Shown here piece by piece: positions 44,398 through 53,153 of a stretch of DNA of 64,000 bases. The stretch is taken from positions 212,180 to 276,179 of the forward strand of contig NZ_PVEN01000010.1 of the NCBI RefSeq assembly GCF_002973525.1. The letters are read 5' to 3'. The notes beneath the pieces are model-generated. The model worked only from the letters and a program-made list of their open reading frames with translations. It searched no databases and was not told the DNA's origin. The position numbers were made by a program, and so were the translations under genes. Source of the DNA: Paraburkholderia sp. BL21I4N1 (GTDB lineage Bacteria > Pseudomonadota > Gammaproteobacteria > Burkholderiales > Burkholderiaceae). Positions within the stretch are counted from its first letter, which is position 1. Each line of letters begins with the position of its first letter.

Positions 44398-45480
44398 ATG
44401 ACATTCCTGCAAATCCAGCGCCTGCGCAAAACCTACGACAACGTCGTCGCCATCGACCAGGTTTCGCTCGACGTGCGCAAGGGCGAGTTCATGACCTTCC
44501 TCGGACCGTCGGGTTCGGGCAAGAGCACGACGCTCTATATCGTGGCGGGCTTTCAGGAGCCGACCGAAGGGCGCGTGCTGCTCGACGGTAAACCGCTGCT
44601 CTCGGTTGCACCCAACAAACGCAACATCGGCATGGTGTTTCAGCGCTATACGCTGTTTCCGCATCTGACGGTCGGGCAGAACATTGGTTTCCCGTTGCGC
44701 GTGCGTCACCGCCCGGAAGCCGAAATCGCGAAGAAAGTCGAACAGATGCTGGCGCTGGTGCATCTGTCGGAGTTTCGCGACCGCATGCCGGCGCAGCTTT
44801 CCGGCGGCCAGCAGCAGCGCGTGGCGATTGCGCGCGCGTTGGCGTACGACCCGCCCGTGTTGCTGATGGATGAACCGCTGTCCGCGCTCGACAAGAAACT
44901 GCGCGAGGAAATCCAGCTCGAACTGCGCCGCATCCATCAGGAGACCGGCGTGACCATTCTTTACGTGACACACGATCAGGAAGAGGCGCTGCGTCTGTCG
45001 GACCGCATTGCAGTGTTCAACAAAGGTTGCATCGAACAGTGCGGAACCGGCGAGGAACTGTATGCGAATCCCGCGTCGCGCTTCGTGGCCAACTTCATCG
45101 GCAATTCGAATTTTCTGCCGGTTCGAATCACTTCACGCGATGCCGCGCAATCGAGCGCGGTGTTTCCTAGCGGCCACGCAACCGCGGCGACCGACAACGC
45201 CGCGTTGCCGGTGGGCGGCGACGGTACGTTAATGGTCCGTCCCGAGCAGATCCGCATTCGCGCGGTCGATCAGTCGCAGAAAACAGCAGGCTTGCCGGTG
45301 ACCGTGCGCGACATCACGTATCTCGGTGACGCCATGCATTACTCCGTGACCACGCCGTGGGAACAGGACATGTCGGTGCGCATGGCGGCCGGCGATCACC
45401 GCGATAGCGGGATCGTTATCGGCACGCAGGCGTGGATCGACTGGGACTCGCGCGACACGCGCCTGTTCGCACAGGCTTGA
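44398..45480 (+). CDS. ABC transporter ATP-binding protein (PotA/PotG type)
   Basis: 360 residues. Walker A is GPSGSGKST near 37, the Q-loop is GMVFQRYTLFPHL, the signature is LSGGQQQRVAIARAL near 134 and Walker B is LLMDEPLSALD near 158, with the switch His in YVTHDQEEAL. The C-terminal 120 residues form a TOBE-type regulatory domain (MVRPEQIRI). It completes the importer that starts at 41594. Confidence 0.9.
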   Translation: MTFLQIQRLRKTYDNVVAIDQVSLDVRKGEFMTFLGPSGSGKSTTLYIVAGFQEPTEGRVLLDGKPLLSVAPNKRNIGMVFQRYTLFPHLTVGQNIGFPLRVRHRPEAEIAKKVEQMLALVHLSEFRDRMPAQLSGGQQQRVAIARALAYDPPVLLMDEPLSALDKKLREEIQLELRRIHQETGVTILYVTHDQEEALRLSDRIAVFNKGCIEQCGTGEELYANPASRFVANFIGNSNFLPVRITSRDAAQSSAVFPSGHATAATDNAALPVGGDGTLMVRPEQIRIRAVDQSQKTAGLPVTVRDITYLGDAMHYSVTTPWEQDMSVRMAAGDHRDSGIVIGTQAWIDWDSRDTRLFAQA

Positions 45481-45492
45481 GCGGGTACGGTG

Positions 45493-46200
45493 ATGCCCGA
45501 GCCAACCTCGTCACTGAAAGTTGAACGCCGCACGACGACGCTCAGAGAACTCGCACTCGAAAAAATGCGCAGCGCCATTCTGGATTCCCGCTTCCAGCCT
45601 GGCGACCGGCTGGTGGAGCGGGCTCTGTGTGAAGAACTGGGCGTGAGCCGCACAGTGGTGCGCGAGGTGCTGCGTCATCTGGAAACGGAAGGGCTCGTCG
45701 ACACCTTGCCGAATCAGGGGCCCATTGTTGCCGTGCTCGACCCGCAGACCGCCACGGAGATCTATGAAATCCGTGGCCTGCTGGAAGGCGAAGCGGCGGC
45801 CGCCTGCGCGCGGTTGGCCGACCCGGCCAGCGTCGAGGAACTGGCGGCTTTGATCGACAGGATTGCACTTGCTTTTCACGATCAGGATCTGCGCGCGGTA
45901 CGGGCCTTCACGACGGCGTTCTACGAGTGCATGTTCACGGCGGGGCACAAACACGTGGCGTGGGAAATCGTGCAGTCGTTGACCGCGCGCATCAACCGTC
46001 TGCGAGCGATGACCATTGCGTCCGACGACCGCGGCACTCAGGCGGTACAGGAAATGCGGCAGATTCTGGCCGCCATCCGCGTGGCGGACGAAGCCGCCGC
46101 GCATAGCGCCGCCGTCATGCATGTGAGGCGGGTGGCCGACATCGCGGGGACCTTGCTGGTCGAAGGACAGGAGCACCTGAGCCTGAAACGCGCGGGGTGA
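45493..46200 (+). CDS. GntR/FadR-family (FCD) regulator B
   Basis: 235 residues from ATG 45493. The DNA-binding part (LEKMRSAILDSRFQPGDRLV, LCEELGVSRTVVREVLRHLE) is nearly the same as regulator A at 38692, so both may recognise the same or closely related sites. The FCD domain follows (TATEIYEIRGLLEGEAAAAC). It lies 12 bases after the ABC ATPase gene and before the semialdehyde dehydrogenase. Two close paralogues in one cluster imply different effectors acting on overlapping operators. Confidence 0.87.
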   Translation: MPEPTSSLKVERRTTTLRELALEKMRSAILDSRFQPGDRLVERALCEELGVSRTVVREVLRHLETEGLVDTLPNQGPIVAVLDPQTATEIYEIRGLLEGEAAAACARLADPASVEELAALIDRIALAFHDQDLRAVRAFTTAFYECMFTAGHKHVAWEIVQSLTARINRLRAMTIASDDRGTQAVQEMRQILAAIRVADEAAAHSAAVMHVRRVADIAGTLLVEGQEHLSLKRAG

Positions 46201-46225
46201 TTCACGTCACGTACTTCACCTGCTG

Positions 46226-46237
46226 AAAGCATGCTTT
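46226..46237. promoter_or_regulatory. Palindrome upstream of the semialdehyde dehydrogenase
   Basis: AAAGCATGCTTT is a perfect 12-base palindrome 80 bases ahead of the next gene. It differs from the TGGNATNCCA sites. It may be an operator or chance. Confidence 0.3.
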
Positions 46238-46316
46238 ATCCGGACTTGATATCGCGCGGACTCGATTAGTGTCGCGCCGCGCATCGTTGTTTTTGCAACC
46301 ACCTTCAGGAAGAGTT

Positions 46317-47777
46317 ATGGAATGGGCAACCCGTTTGAACGATCCGCTGCTGTTTCGACAGCAGGCGTACATCAACGGCGAATGGCAAGGCGCTACGAAC
46401 ACGGAAACGTTCGAGGTTCGCGATCCCGCCTCGGGCGAGATCGTCGGCACTGTTCCGCTGATGGGTGCGGGCGAAACGCGTCACGCGATCGAAGCGGCGA
46501 ATGCCGCGTGGCCAGCATGGCGCAAGAAGACCGCCAGGGAGCGCGGCGCGATCCTGCGCAAATGGCACGACCTGATGATGGAAAACGCCGATGACCTCGC
46601 GCTGATTCTTTCGACGGAGCAGGGCAAGTCGCTCGCGGAAGCGCGAGGAGAAGTCGGCTACGCAGCGTCGTTCTTCGAATGGTTCGCCGAAGAAGGCAAG
46701 CGCGTCTACGGCGACACGATTCCGACACCTGCCAGCGACAAACGCATTGTCGTGGTGAAAGAGCCGGTGGGTGTGTGCGCCGCGATTACACCGTGGAATT
46801 TTCCGGCCGCGATGATTACGCGCAAGGTCGGTCCCGCGCTTGCGGCCGGTTGCACGATTGTCGTTAAACCCGCCGAAGCCACGCCGTTTTCGGCGCTTGC
46901 TCTTGCGGTACTGGCGCAGCGCGCGGGCGTGCCGCCGGGTGTATTCAACATCGTGACGGGTGACCCGAAAGCGATTGGGTCCGAGCTGACGTCGAACCCT
47001 GTCGTGCGCAAACTCTCATTCACGGGATCGACGCCGGTGGGGCGTCTGCTGATGAGCCAGTGCGCGTCCACGGTCAAGAAAGTGTCGCTCGAACTCGGCG
47101 GTAATGCGCCGTTTATCGTATTCGAAGACGCGGATATCGACGCCGCCGTGCAAGGCGCAATTGCCTCGAAATATCGCAACAGCGGTCAAACGTGTGTCTG
47201 CACGAATCGCTTCTATGTGCACGACGCGGTGTACGACCAGTTCGCCGAAAAGCTCGCGGCAGCGGTCAAACTGCTGAAGGTGGGACGCGGCACTGATCCC
47301 GATGTCACGCAAGGTCCGCTGATCAATGAGGCGGCCGTGCAAAAAGTCGAAGCGCACATTGCGGACGCACTGGCGAAGGGCGCGTCCGTTGTCACGGGCG
47401 GCAAGCGTCACGCGCTCGGCCATGGTTTTTTCGAACCGACGGTGCTGCGGGACGTCACGCCGGCGATGCAGGTTGCCAGAGACGAAACATTCGGCCCGCT
47501 CGCGCCGCTATTCCGCTTCCACGACGACGATGAGGTGATCGGTCTCGCGAACGACACCGAGTTCGGTCTCGCGTCGTATTTCTACAGTCGCGATATCGGC
47601 CGCATCTGGAAAGTCGCGGAGGCGCTGGAATACGGCATGGTCGGCGTGAACACGGGCCTGATCTCGAACGAGGTGGCGCCGTTCGGCGGCGTGAAGCAGT
47701 CCGGTATGGGGCGCGAAGGATCGCACTACGGCATCGACGATTACCTGGTTATCAAATATCTGTGCCTCGCGGTTTGA
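46317..47777 (+). CDS. gabD: Succinate-semialdehyde dehydrogenase-like enzyme
   Basis: 486 residues. NAD(P)-dependent aldehyde dehydrogenase of the GabD group. ITPWNFPAAMITRKVGPALA, LELGGNAPFIVFEDAD with the general base near 260, NSGQTCVCTNRFYV with the catalytic Cys near 293, and the C-terminal GVNTGLISNEVAPFGGVKQS are the segments that distinguish GabD-type enzymes. Two cysteines separated by one residue (CVC) match the redox pair known in GabD. It probably oxidises succinate semialdehyde or a homologue, which fits an end step for the nearby catabolic genes. Confidence 0.88.
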   Translation: MEWATRLNDPLLFRQQAYINGEWQGATNTETFEVRDPASGEIVGTVPLMGAGETRHAIEAANAAWPAWRKKTARERGAILRKWHDLMMENADDLALILSTEQGKSLAEARGEVGYAASFFEWFAEEGKRVYGDTIPTPASDKRIVVVKEPVGVCAAITPWNFPAAMITRKVGPALAAGCTIVVKPAEATPFSALALAVLAQRAGVPPGVFNIVTGDPKAIGSELTSNPVVRKLSFTGSTPVGRLLMSQCASTVKKVSLELGGNAPFIVFEDADIDAAVQGAIASKYRNSGQTCVCTNRFYVHDAVYDQFAEKLAAAVKLLKVGRGTDPDVTQGPLINEAAVQKVEAHIADALAKGASVVTGGKRHALGHGFFEPTVLRDVTPAMQVARDETFGPLAPLFRFHDDDEVIGLANDTEFGLASYFYSRDIGRIWKVAEALEYGMVGVNTGLISNEVAPFGGVKQSGMGREGSHYGIDDYLVIKYLCLAV

Positions 47778-47814
47778 TCCGTATAAGGCATTGAAAAAAG
47801 GGGACGCTCGATTA

Positions 47815-48091
47815 TGAATACATGGTCATCCACCAACAACAAGTCGGGCGTCGCGGGGTTACACGGCGCGGCGCCCGATCCGTCCGGCGCCGGCGCCGCG
47901 GTGCAGATACCGCTGCCGGTGACGATCCGCGTCGTCGCGCTTTTTCCCGTCATGATGTCGGGCCGCTGATTGGCGGTGTGCTCGGGCAATGGGACGTGAT
48001 GCTGGCGTGGAATTTTTTTGTGTTCGCGGTGGCGGGGCTGCTGGCGGCAATCGCCGTGCTGGTGGTGCCGCGCAATATTCAATCGGTGTAG
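47815..48091 (+). pseudogene. Remnant of an MFS transporter gene
   Basis: A start at 47815 opens 51 codons (MNTWSSTNNKSGVAGLHG and so on to MMSGR). From about 47960, in another frame, comes a typical last MFS helix: GPLIGGVLGQWDVMLAWNFF followed by FAVAGLLAAIAVLVVPRNI and a stop at 48089-48091. The two ends are in different frames and the roughly 350 residues expected between them are missing, so this is an internally deleted carrier gene. The intact version may have been the importer linked to the dehydrogenase gene. Confidence 0.65.
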
Positions 48092-48101
48092 CGCCAAAGT
48101 G

Positions 48102-48132
48102 AAGCGGGCTCGTTGCAATAACGAGCCCGCTT
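48102..48132. terminator. Bidirectional terminator hairpin
   Basis: A perfect 13-base stem (AAGCGGGCTCGTT with its complement) with loop GCAAT. It sits between the transporter remnant (plus) and the convergent NCS1 gene (minus), ending both units. Confidence 0.85.
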
Positions 48133-48170
48133 TGTGTCGCCTGCCGCATCACATGCCCTAGCGGCGGCGA

Positions 48171-49583
48171 TTACTCTGAAGCAGTGACGCCTGTCGGTGC
48201 GCGTCGCGGAGAGCGCGAATCGTTGCGCGGGGCGAGCAGGTAGTATGCGAGTGCTGTCGCAACGAGGCCGACCATCCACGAAACGTCGGCACCGCCGAGC
48301 AGCGAAGCCCAGGGGCCGTGGAAGAAGCTTTCTTCCATGAACGGCACCTGAACGGCAATGCCGAACACGTACAGCGCGATAGCCGTCACGTTGAACGAGC
48401 CGTACATGCCGCCGCTGCTGCTGATGATCTCGGAGACGTGATAGTGACGTTTGTTGATCAGGTAGAAATCGACTAGATTGATCGCAATCCACGGTGCAAG
48501 CACGATACGCATTGCAAAGATCGCGTTCAGGAAGATGGCGATGAAATTGCTCGACGCCCACAACGCGGTCGCGGTGCATCCCACCAGCAGAATCGCCGAA
48601 ACGATCACGCGTACATTGCGGCCCGGCACCCAGTGAGGACGGAACGTCTGCGCGGCAGTAATGAACGACAGCACCGCGCCATACAGATTCATGCCGTTAT
48701 GGCCGATGATATTCACGAGGAACAGAAAAATCAGCACGTAGCCGAACATGCCGGTTTGCGTGCGGAGCGCCTCCATCGCGTCGGTTGCATGACCGGTGCT
48801 GACGGCGATCACGCCGAACACGAATGCGAAGATCGTACCGAGCGACGTGCCGAAATAGGTGAAGGCAAACGTTTTGACGAAACCTGTCGAGCTCGGCATG
48901 TAACGCGAATAGTCGGACGTGTACGGTGCGAAGCTGATCTGCCATACCGCGCAGAGGCCGAACATCGCGAACCAGCCCGACAGATCGAAATGGCCTTGCT
49001 GTAGGACCTTAGCGTTGAGACCCGGCGCCATCAGGATCATGCCGATCAGCAGCGCGCTGCCCATGAACCACGCACCCACCTTGTTGAAGCGGTGAATGAA
49101 GTGATAGCCGATCACGCCGACCAGCGTCGCGAGCACGGCGCCGAGCACCGTCGCAATGTGCACGGGAACCGGCGGAATCGCGGCGTGCAGCGTCTTGCCG
49201 GCGAGAATGATGTTCGAGACGAAGAACCCGAGATAGATCAGTGTGGTGAAGCCCACTACGAGCAGCGAACCGTAACGGCCGAACTGCGCGCGGCTTTGGA
49301 TCATCTGCGGAACCCCGACGAGCGGTCCTTGCGCCGACGTCAGCGCGTGAAAGATCGCGCCGAAGAATTGTCCTGCCACGATGGCGAAAATCGCGCTGAT
49401 CAGGTCGAGGTGGAACACCAGCACTGAAGTCGCGCCGGAAATCACGGCGAGTGGCGCGACATTCGTGCAGAACCACAAGGTGAACAGATCGGCAGGTTTG
49501 CCGTGCCGGTTCTCCGGGGCAACATACTCGATCGAGCTGCTTTCAATCGTCAGAACGCTCTTATCGTTCGCCGGGTTAGTCAT
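48171..49583 (-). CDS. NCS1-family permease (purine/cytosine/hydantoin-type)
   Basis: 470 residues with twelve hydrophobic helices. The segments NVAPLAVISGATSVLVFHLD, GPLVGVPQMIQSRAQFGRYG and APYTSDYSRYMPSSTGF are typical of nucleobase:cation symporter-1 proteins such as CodB, PucI or hydantoin permeases. The substrate is therefore probably a small N-heterocycle or related compound. It is the last gene of a minus-strand operon with the monooxygenase, 114 bases after the aldehyde dehydrogenase. Confidence 0.87.
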   Translation of the reverse strand: MTNPANDKSVLTIESSSIEYVAPENRHGKPADLFTLWFCTNVAPLAVISGATSVLVFHLDLISAIFAIVAGQFFGAIFHALTSAQGPLVGVPQMIQSRAQFGRYGSLLVVGFTTLIYLGFFVSNIILAGKTLHAAIPPVPVHIATVLGAVLATLVGVIGYHFIHRFNKVGAWFMGSALLIGMILMAPGLNAKVLQQGHFDLSGWFAMFGLCAVWQISFAPYTSDYSRYMPSSTGFVKTFAFTYFGTSLGTIFAFVFGVIAVSTGHATDAMEALRTQTGMFGYVLIFLFLVNIIGHNGMNLYGAVLSFITAAQTFRPHWVPGRNVRVIVSAILLVGCTATALWASSNFIAIFLNAIFAMRIVLAPWIAINLVDFYLINKRHYHVSEIISSSGGMYGSFNVTAIALYVFGIAVQVPFMEESFFHGPWASLLGGADVSWMVGLVATALAYYLLAPRNDSRSPRRAPTGVTASE

Positions 49584-49697
49584 TATGTCTCCATCGTTAT
49601 GGCGATGGCTGCGCCGCGCCGTGCACGCGGAGCGTGAGGCGAGGCACGGCCTTTCAAGCTTCGAATCGGTACGGAAGGTCGGGGCGCGTTCTGCGTA

Positions 49698-51167
49698 TCA
49701 ACGCATCACGAAAGGATCGCTGATCGGTTCGTCCGAGGTGCGAAGCCAGACGGATTTGGTCGTCGTATATTCGAGCGCGGCGGCATATCCGCCTTCGCGT
49801 CCATGTCCCGACATGCCGAAGCCACCGAACGGCACGAGCGGCGACACCGCCCGATACGTGTTGATCCAGACAATGCCCGATCGAACGCGCTTCGACACGC
49901 GGTGGGCCCGCGTGAGGTTGGTCGTAAAGATGCCGGCCGCGAGACCATATGCGGTGCTGTTTGCCTTGGCGATGGCTTCCTGTTCGGTCGAGAACGTATC
50001 GACCGAAAGCACCGGGCCGAACAGTTCCGTCGTGATGCTGTCCGCGTTCGCGACGCCGCTGCAGTCCAGAATCGTGGGCGCGTAGTAGAAGCCGGTGCGA
50101 TCGATAGCTTTGCCACCCGCCAGTACCTTCGCGCCCTGACGCACCGAACTCGCGACCACGGATTCGATATTGCGCAATTGCCGTTCGGTACAAAGCGGGC
50201 CGTATTCCGTCGCCATCTCGTTCGGCAGGCCGATGCGAATGCGTGACACGCGCTCCACCAGCAATGCGAGAAACTCGTCCTTGATCGATTCCTCGATCAG
50301 CAGACGCGAGCCCGCCACGCAGCTTTGCCCGCTCGCCGCAAAAATAGCGGCGACTTGCGCGTTCACCGCACTTTGAATGTCAGTGTCGGCGAATACGATG
50401 AACGGCGATTTGCCGCCCAATTCGAGCGAGACCTTGGCAAGATTGTTCGCGGTGTTCGACACGATATGCTTCGCCGTCTCGGGGCCGCCGGTGAACGCCA
50501 CCTTATCCACCTTCGGGTGACTGCTGAGCACTGCGCCGCATTGCGCGCCAAAGCCGGTGACGACGTTGACGACGCCAGGCGGGAAGCCAGCTTCATGAAC
50601 CACGCGTGCGAATTCCAGCAGCGGGCCGGGTGCTTCCTCGGACGCCTTCAACACGACCGTGCAGCCCGCGGCAAGCGCCGGACCGAGTTTCACCGCCGAA
50701 AGAAAGAGCTGGCTGTTCCATGGCACGATCGCGGCCACCACGCCAACCGGTTGACGGTCGAGCCAGACCTGCATGTCGGGCTTGTCGACGGGAATGTGGC
50801 TGCCTTCGATCTTGTCGGCGATACCGGCGTAATAACGGTAGTACTCCGCCACGTAAGCAATCTGGCTCGACGTCTCGCGGATGATCTTGCCGGTGTCGTT
50901 GGTTTCAATTTCAGCGAGTCGCGGCGCAGCCTTTTCGAGCAGATCGGCGAGCTTGTACAGCAGTTTGCCTCGCGCCGACGCGGTCAGTCCGGCCCACGCG
51001 GAATCGCCGAGTGCGCGGCTCGCCGCTTCCACGGCACGGTTGATTTCGTCCGTTCTCGCCTCGGGCATCTGCGCCCACACTTCGCCCGTGGCCGGGTTCA
51101 CGCTGCCGAACGTCGCGGCGCCCGCTTCGAACTGCCCGTCGATATAAAGCTGAAAATGAAAACTCAT
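49698..51167 (-). CDS. Aldehyde dehydrogenase
   Basis: 489 residues. The oxyanion Asn is in AAIVPWNSQLF, the general base Glu in LELGGKSPFIVF near 248 and the catalytic Cys in ASGQSCVAGSRLLI near 282. The C-terminus WINTYRAVSPLVPFGGFGMS is like betaine-aldehyde and hydroxymuconic-semialdehyde dehydrogenase relatives. It starts 12 bases after the luciferase-like monooxygenase gene and probably oxidises an aldehyde formed by the pathway. It differs clearly from the GabD-like enzyme at 46317. Confidence 0.9.
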   Translation of the reverse strand: MSFHFQLYIDGQFEAGAATFGSVNPATGEVWAQMPEARTDEINRAVEAASRALGDSAWAGLTASARGKLLYKLADLLEKAAPRLAEIETNDTGKIIRETSSQIAYVAEYYRYYAGIADKIEGSHIPVDKPDMQVWLDRQPVGVVAAIVPWNSQLFLSAVKLGPALAAGCTVVLKASEEAPGPLLEFARVVHEAGFPPGVVNVVTGFGAQCGAVLSSHPKVDKVAFTGGPETAKHIVSNTANNLAKVSLELGGKSPFIVFADTDIQSAVNAQVAAIFAASGQSCVAGSRLLIEESIKDEFLALLVERVSRIRIGLPNEMATEYGPLCTERQLRNIESVVASSVRQGAKVLAGGKAIDRTGFYYAPTILDCSGVANADSITTELFGPVLSVDTFSTEQEAIAKANSTAYGLAAGIFTTNLTRAHRVSKRVRSGIVWINTYRAVSPLVPFGGFGMSGHGREGGYAAALEYTTTKSVWLRTSDEPISDPFVMR

Positions 51168-51179
51168 GGAATCACGCCC

Positions 51180-52217
51180 TCACTGAAAAGCAGGCATCAC
51201 GTGCTTGATCATCCGTTCGAGCGACGCCTTCTTGCGCTCGAAGCTCATACCCGTGTCGATCCAGAAGGAATACTCGTTGAATCCGAGTGCTTCGTAAGCC
51301 TTCAGGCGACCGATCACTTCTTCGGGCATGCCGATCACGTTGTTCTTACGCATGGCTTCCGGCGTATAGAACGGATGAGCGGCCATCTCTTCCTTGCTCA
51401 GCGGCTTGATCATGCCGCGGCTGACCGGCCGCTCGTTCTTGAACCACGCGCCGAAGTAGTTGTAGAAGCTGTTCACTTCGTCGGCGGCGATTTGCGCATC
51501 GTCCTCGCTACTGGCGACATATGTGTGACGCAGCAGCATGATTTGCGGACGCTTCATGTCGCTGAACTTCTCGCATGCCGCATTGAAGTGACCGACGAGT
51601 TTCTCGACTTCTTCGTCGCCGAAATGGAGCGGCGTGACCTGCACGTTGCAGCCGTTCGCCACCGCGAATTCGTGGCTGTTCGGATCGCGCGCCGCGACCC
51701 AGATAGGCGGATGCGGCTGCTGAAGCGGCAGCGGCGACGACGTCGTCGAGGGAAATTTCCAGAACTCGCCTTCGTGCGCATAATCGCCTTCCCACAGCTT
51801 CTTCACCGCCGGAATCAGTTCGCGCATGCGCTGACCCGCGCCCCATGCGTCGAGGCCCGGCTGCAGGCGCTCGTATTCGAACGAATACGCGCCGCGCGCA
51901 ATGCCGAGATCCAGCCGGCCGTTCGTGATGATGTCGGTCATGGCCGCTTCGCCGGCCAGCTTGATCGGATGCCAGAACGGCGCAATGATCGTGCCCGTGC
52001 CCAGCCTGACGTTCTTCGTCTTGTTGGCGAGGTCCGCGATATTGAGGAACGGGTTCGGCGCGATCGTGAAGTCCATGCCGTGGTGCTCGCCGGTCCAGAC
52101 GGCGTGCATGCCGCCACGGTCGGCGATCTGGCAAAGCTCGACCATTTCGTCGTAAAGCTGCTTCTGGCTGGTCCCGTCGGAGACGCGCTCCATGTGGACG
52201 AAAAGTGAAAAACGCAT
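51180..52217 (-). CDS. LLM-class (luciferase-like) flavin-dependent monooxygenase
   Basis: 345 residues of the bacterial luciferase-like TIM barrel. VWTGEHHGMDFTIAPNP near 42, the glycine-rich VRLGTGTIIAPFWHPIKLAG near 70, RLDLGIARGAYSFEYERLQ near 102 and PPIWVAARDPNSHEFA near 170 are typical segments. Such enzymes use reduced FMN and O2 to oxygenate aldehydes, sulfonates or N-heterocycles (RutA and pyridine monooxygenases belong to this superfamily). It is encoded 11 bases after flavin reductase B, which is its obvious electron-supply partner. Confidence 0.9.
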   Translation of the reverse strand: MRFSLFVHMERVSDGTSQKQLYDEMVELCQIADRGGMHAVWTGEHHGMDFTIAPNPFLNIADLANKTKNVRLGTGTIIAPFWHPIKLAGEAAMTDIITNGRLDLGIARGAYSFEYERLQPGLDAWGAGQRMRELIPAVKKLWEGDYAHEGEFWKFPSTTSSPLPLQQPHPPIWVAARDPNSHEFAVANGCNVQVTPLHFGDEEVEKLVGHFNAACEKFSDMKRPQIMLLRHTYVASSEDDAQIAADEVNSFYNYFGAWFKNERPVSRGMIKPLSKEEMAAHPFYTPEAMRKNNVIGMPEEVIGRLKAYEALGFNEYSFWIDTGMSFERKKASLERMIKHVMPAFQ

Positions 52218-52228
52218 GGGGTAACCTT

Positions 52229-53152
52229 TCAGGAAAGAAGCGGGCGGACGGTGCCCTGGCTGTGATCGCCGTAGTACATGCCGTAGCTCTTCAACTGGCT
52301 TTCCTTGCGGTAGCGTTCGAGCATGCTGGCGACGGCGGCGTCCTCGAACTGATTCGGGCCGATCTCGTCGAGGCTCACGAATTCGCCCGCAATGGCGGCC
52401 TCATCCGGCGCGCTGCAGAGAAACGAGATGTACTGGTAATGGGTTTCGGTATTGTTGTACGCCGCGTAAATGAAACTCGCGGACGCGTCCGGTTGGTATC
52501 GGGCGAAGAGATCGGCGAGCGCCTTGTCGGCACCTTCCTTGCCGATTTCTGTCGAGGGCAGAAGCCATTTGTTGTCGGCATCGCGCGTCAGCAGCACTTT
52601 GTCGTCGCGCGCGATGATCGCGCTCACGACAACCTTCGGGCCGGCGATCACTTCCGCCGATACCTTGGCGGGCGTGAAATAGCCACCGCGGTAGTAGCCG
52701 AGGCCCGCATAGCCCGCCGAATGGAATGCCTCGACCTTCCCGACAATCAGCGCGTGGTCGCCGGCGTCGATCACCGCGTGCGTCGTGCAATCGAACCACG
52801 CGCTTACCTCGCCGATCAGCGGATTCTTGTTCGCACTTAGTTGCCAGTCCACGTCGGCAAAGCGGTCGTCGCTCGGCCGCGCGAACGTGTTGGACAGATC
52901 CTTCTGATTCTCCGCGAGAATGTTGATCGCGAAGTGTCCCTGCGTGGAAAACGTCTGGTAATTGCTCGACGTCTTCGCGATGCTCACAAGCAGCAACGCG
53001 GGGTCCAGCGAAACCGACGAGAACGAATTCGCGGTGAAGCCGAGCGGCTTGCCGTCGGCGAGCACCGTGGTCACGATCGTGACGCCAGTCATGAACGCGC
53101 CGAATGCGTCGCGCAATTCACGAGGATTGATGCTGGCGGTCTCTTGGGTCAT
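52229..53152 (-). CDS. Flavin reductase B with Nudix-like C-terminal extension
   Basis: 307 residues. The flavin reductase domain covers about 10-165 (LRDAFGAFMTGVTIVTTVLA; GFTANSFSSVSLDPALLLVS; GHFAINILAENQKDLSN). The C-terminal 140 residues start with SAIIARDDKVLLTRDADNKW and LLPSTEIGKEG, a Nudix-like beginning without a Nudix box. It is a paralogue of reductase A at 40607 with the same unusual layout. It lies between hydrolase B (one base away) and the monooxygenase gene. Confidence 0.88.
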   Translation of the reverse strand: MTQETASINPRELRDAFGAFMTGVTIVTTVLADGKPLGFTANSFSSVSLDPALLLVSIAKTSSNYQTFSTQGHFAINILAENQKDLSNTFARPSDDRFADVDWQLSANKNPLIGEVSAWFDCTTHAVIDAGDHALIVGKVEAFHSAGYAGLGYYRGGYFTPAKVSAEVIAGPKVVVSAIIARDDKVLLTRDADNKWLLPSTEIGKEGADKALADLFARYQPDASASFIYAAYNNTETHYQYISFLCSAPDEAAIAGEFVSLDEIGPNQFEDAAVASMLERYRKESQLKSYGMYYGDHSQGTVRPLLS

Positions 53153-53153
53153 G

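Noticed and set aside
50325..52208. 627-codon plus-strand frame across the aldehyde dehydrogenase and monooxygenase genes
   Set aside because: It spans two real genes on the other strand and has no protein-like features.
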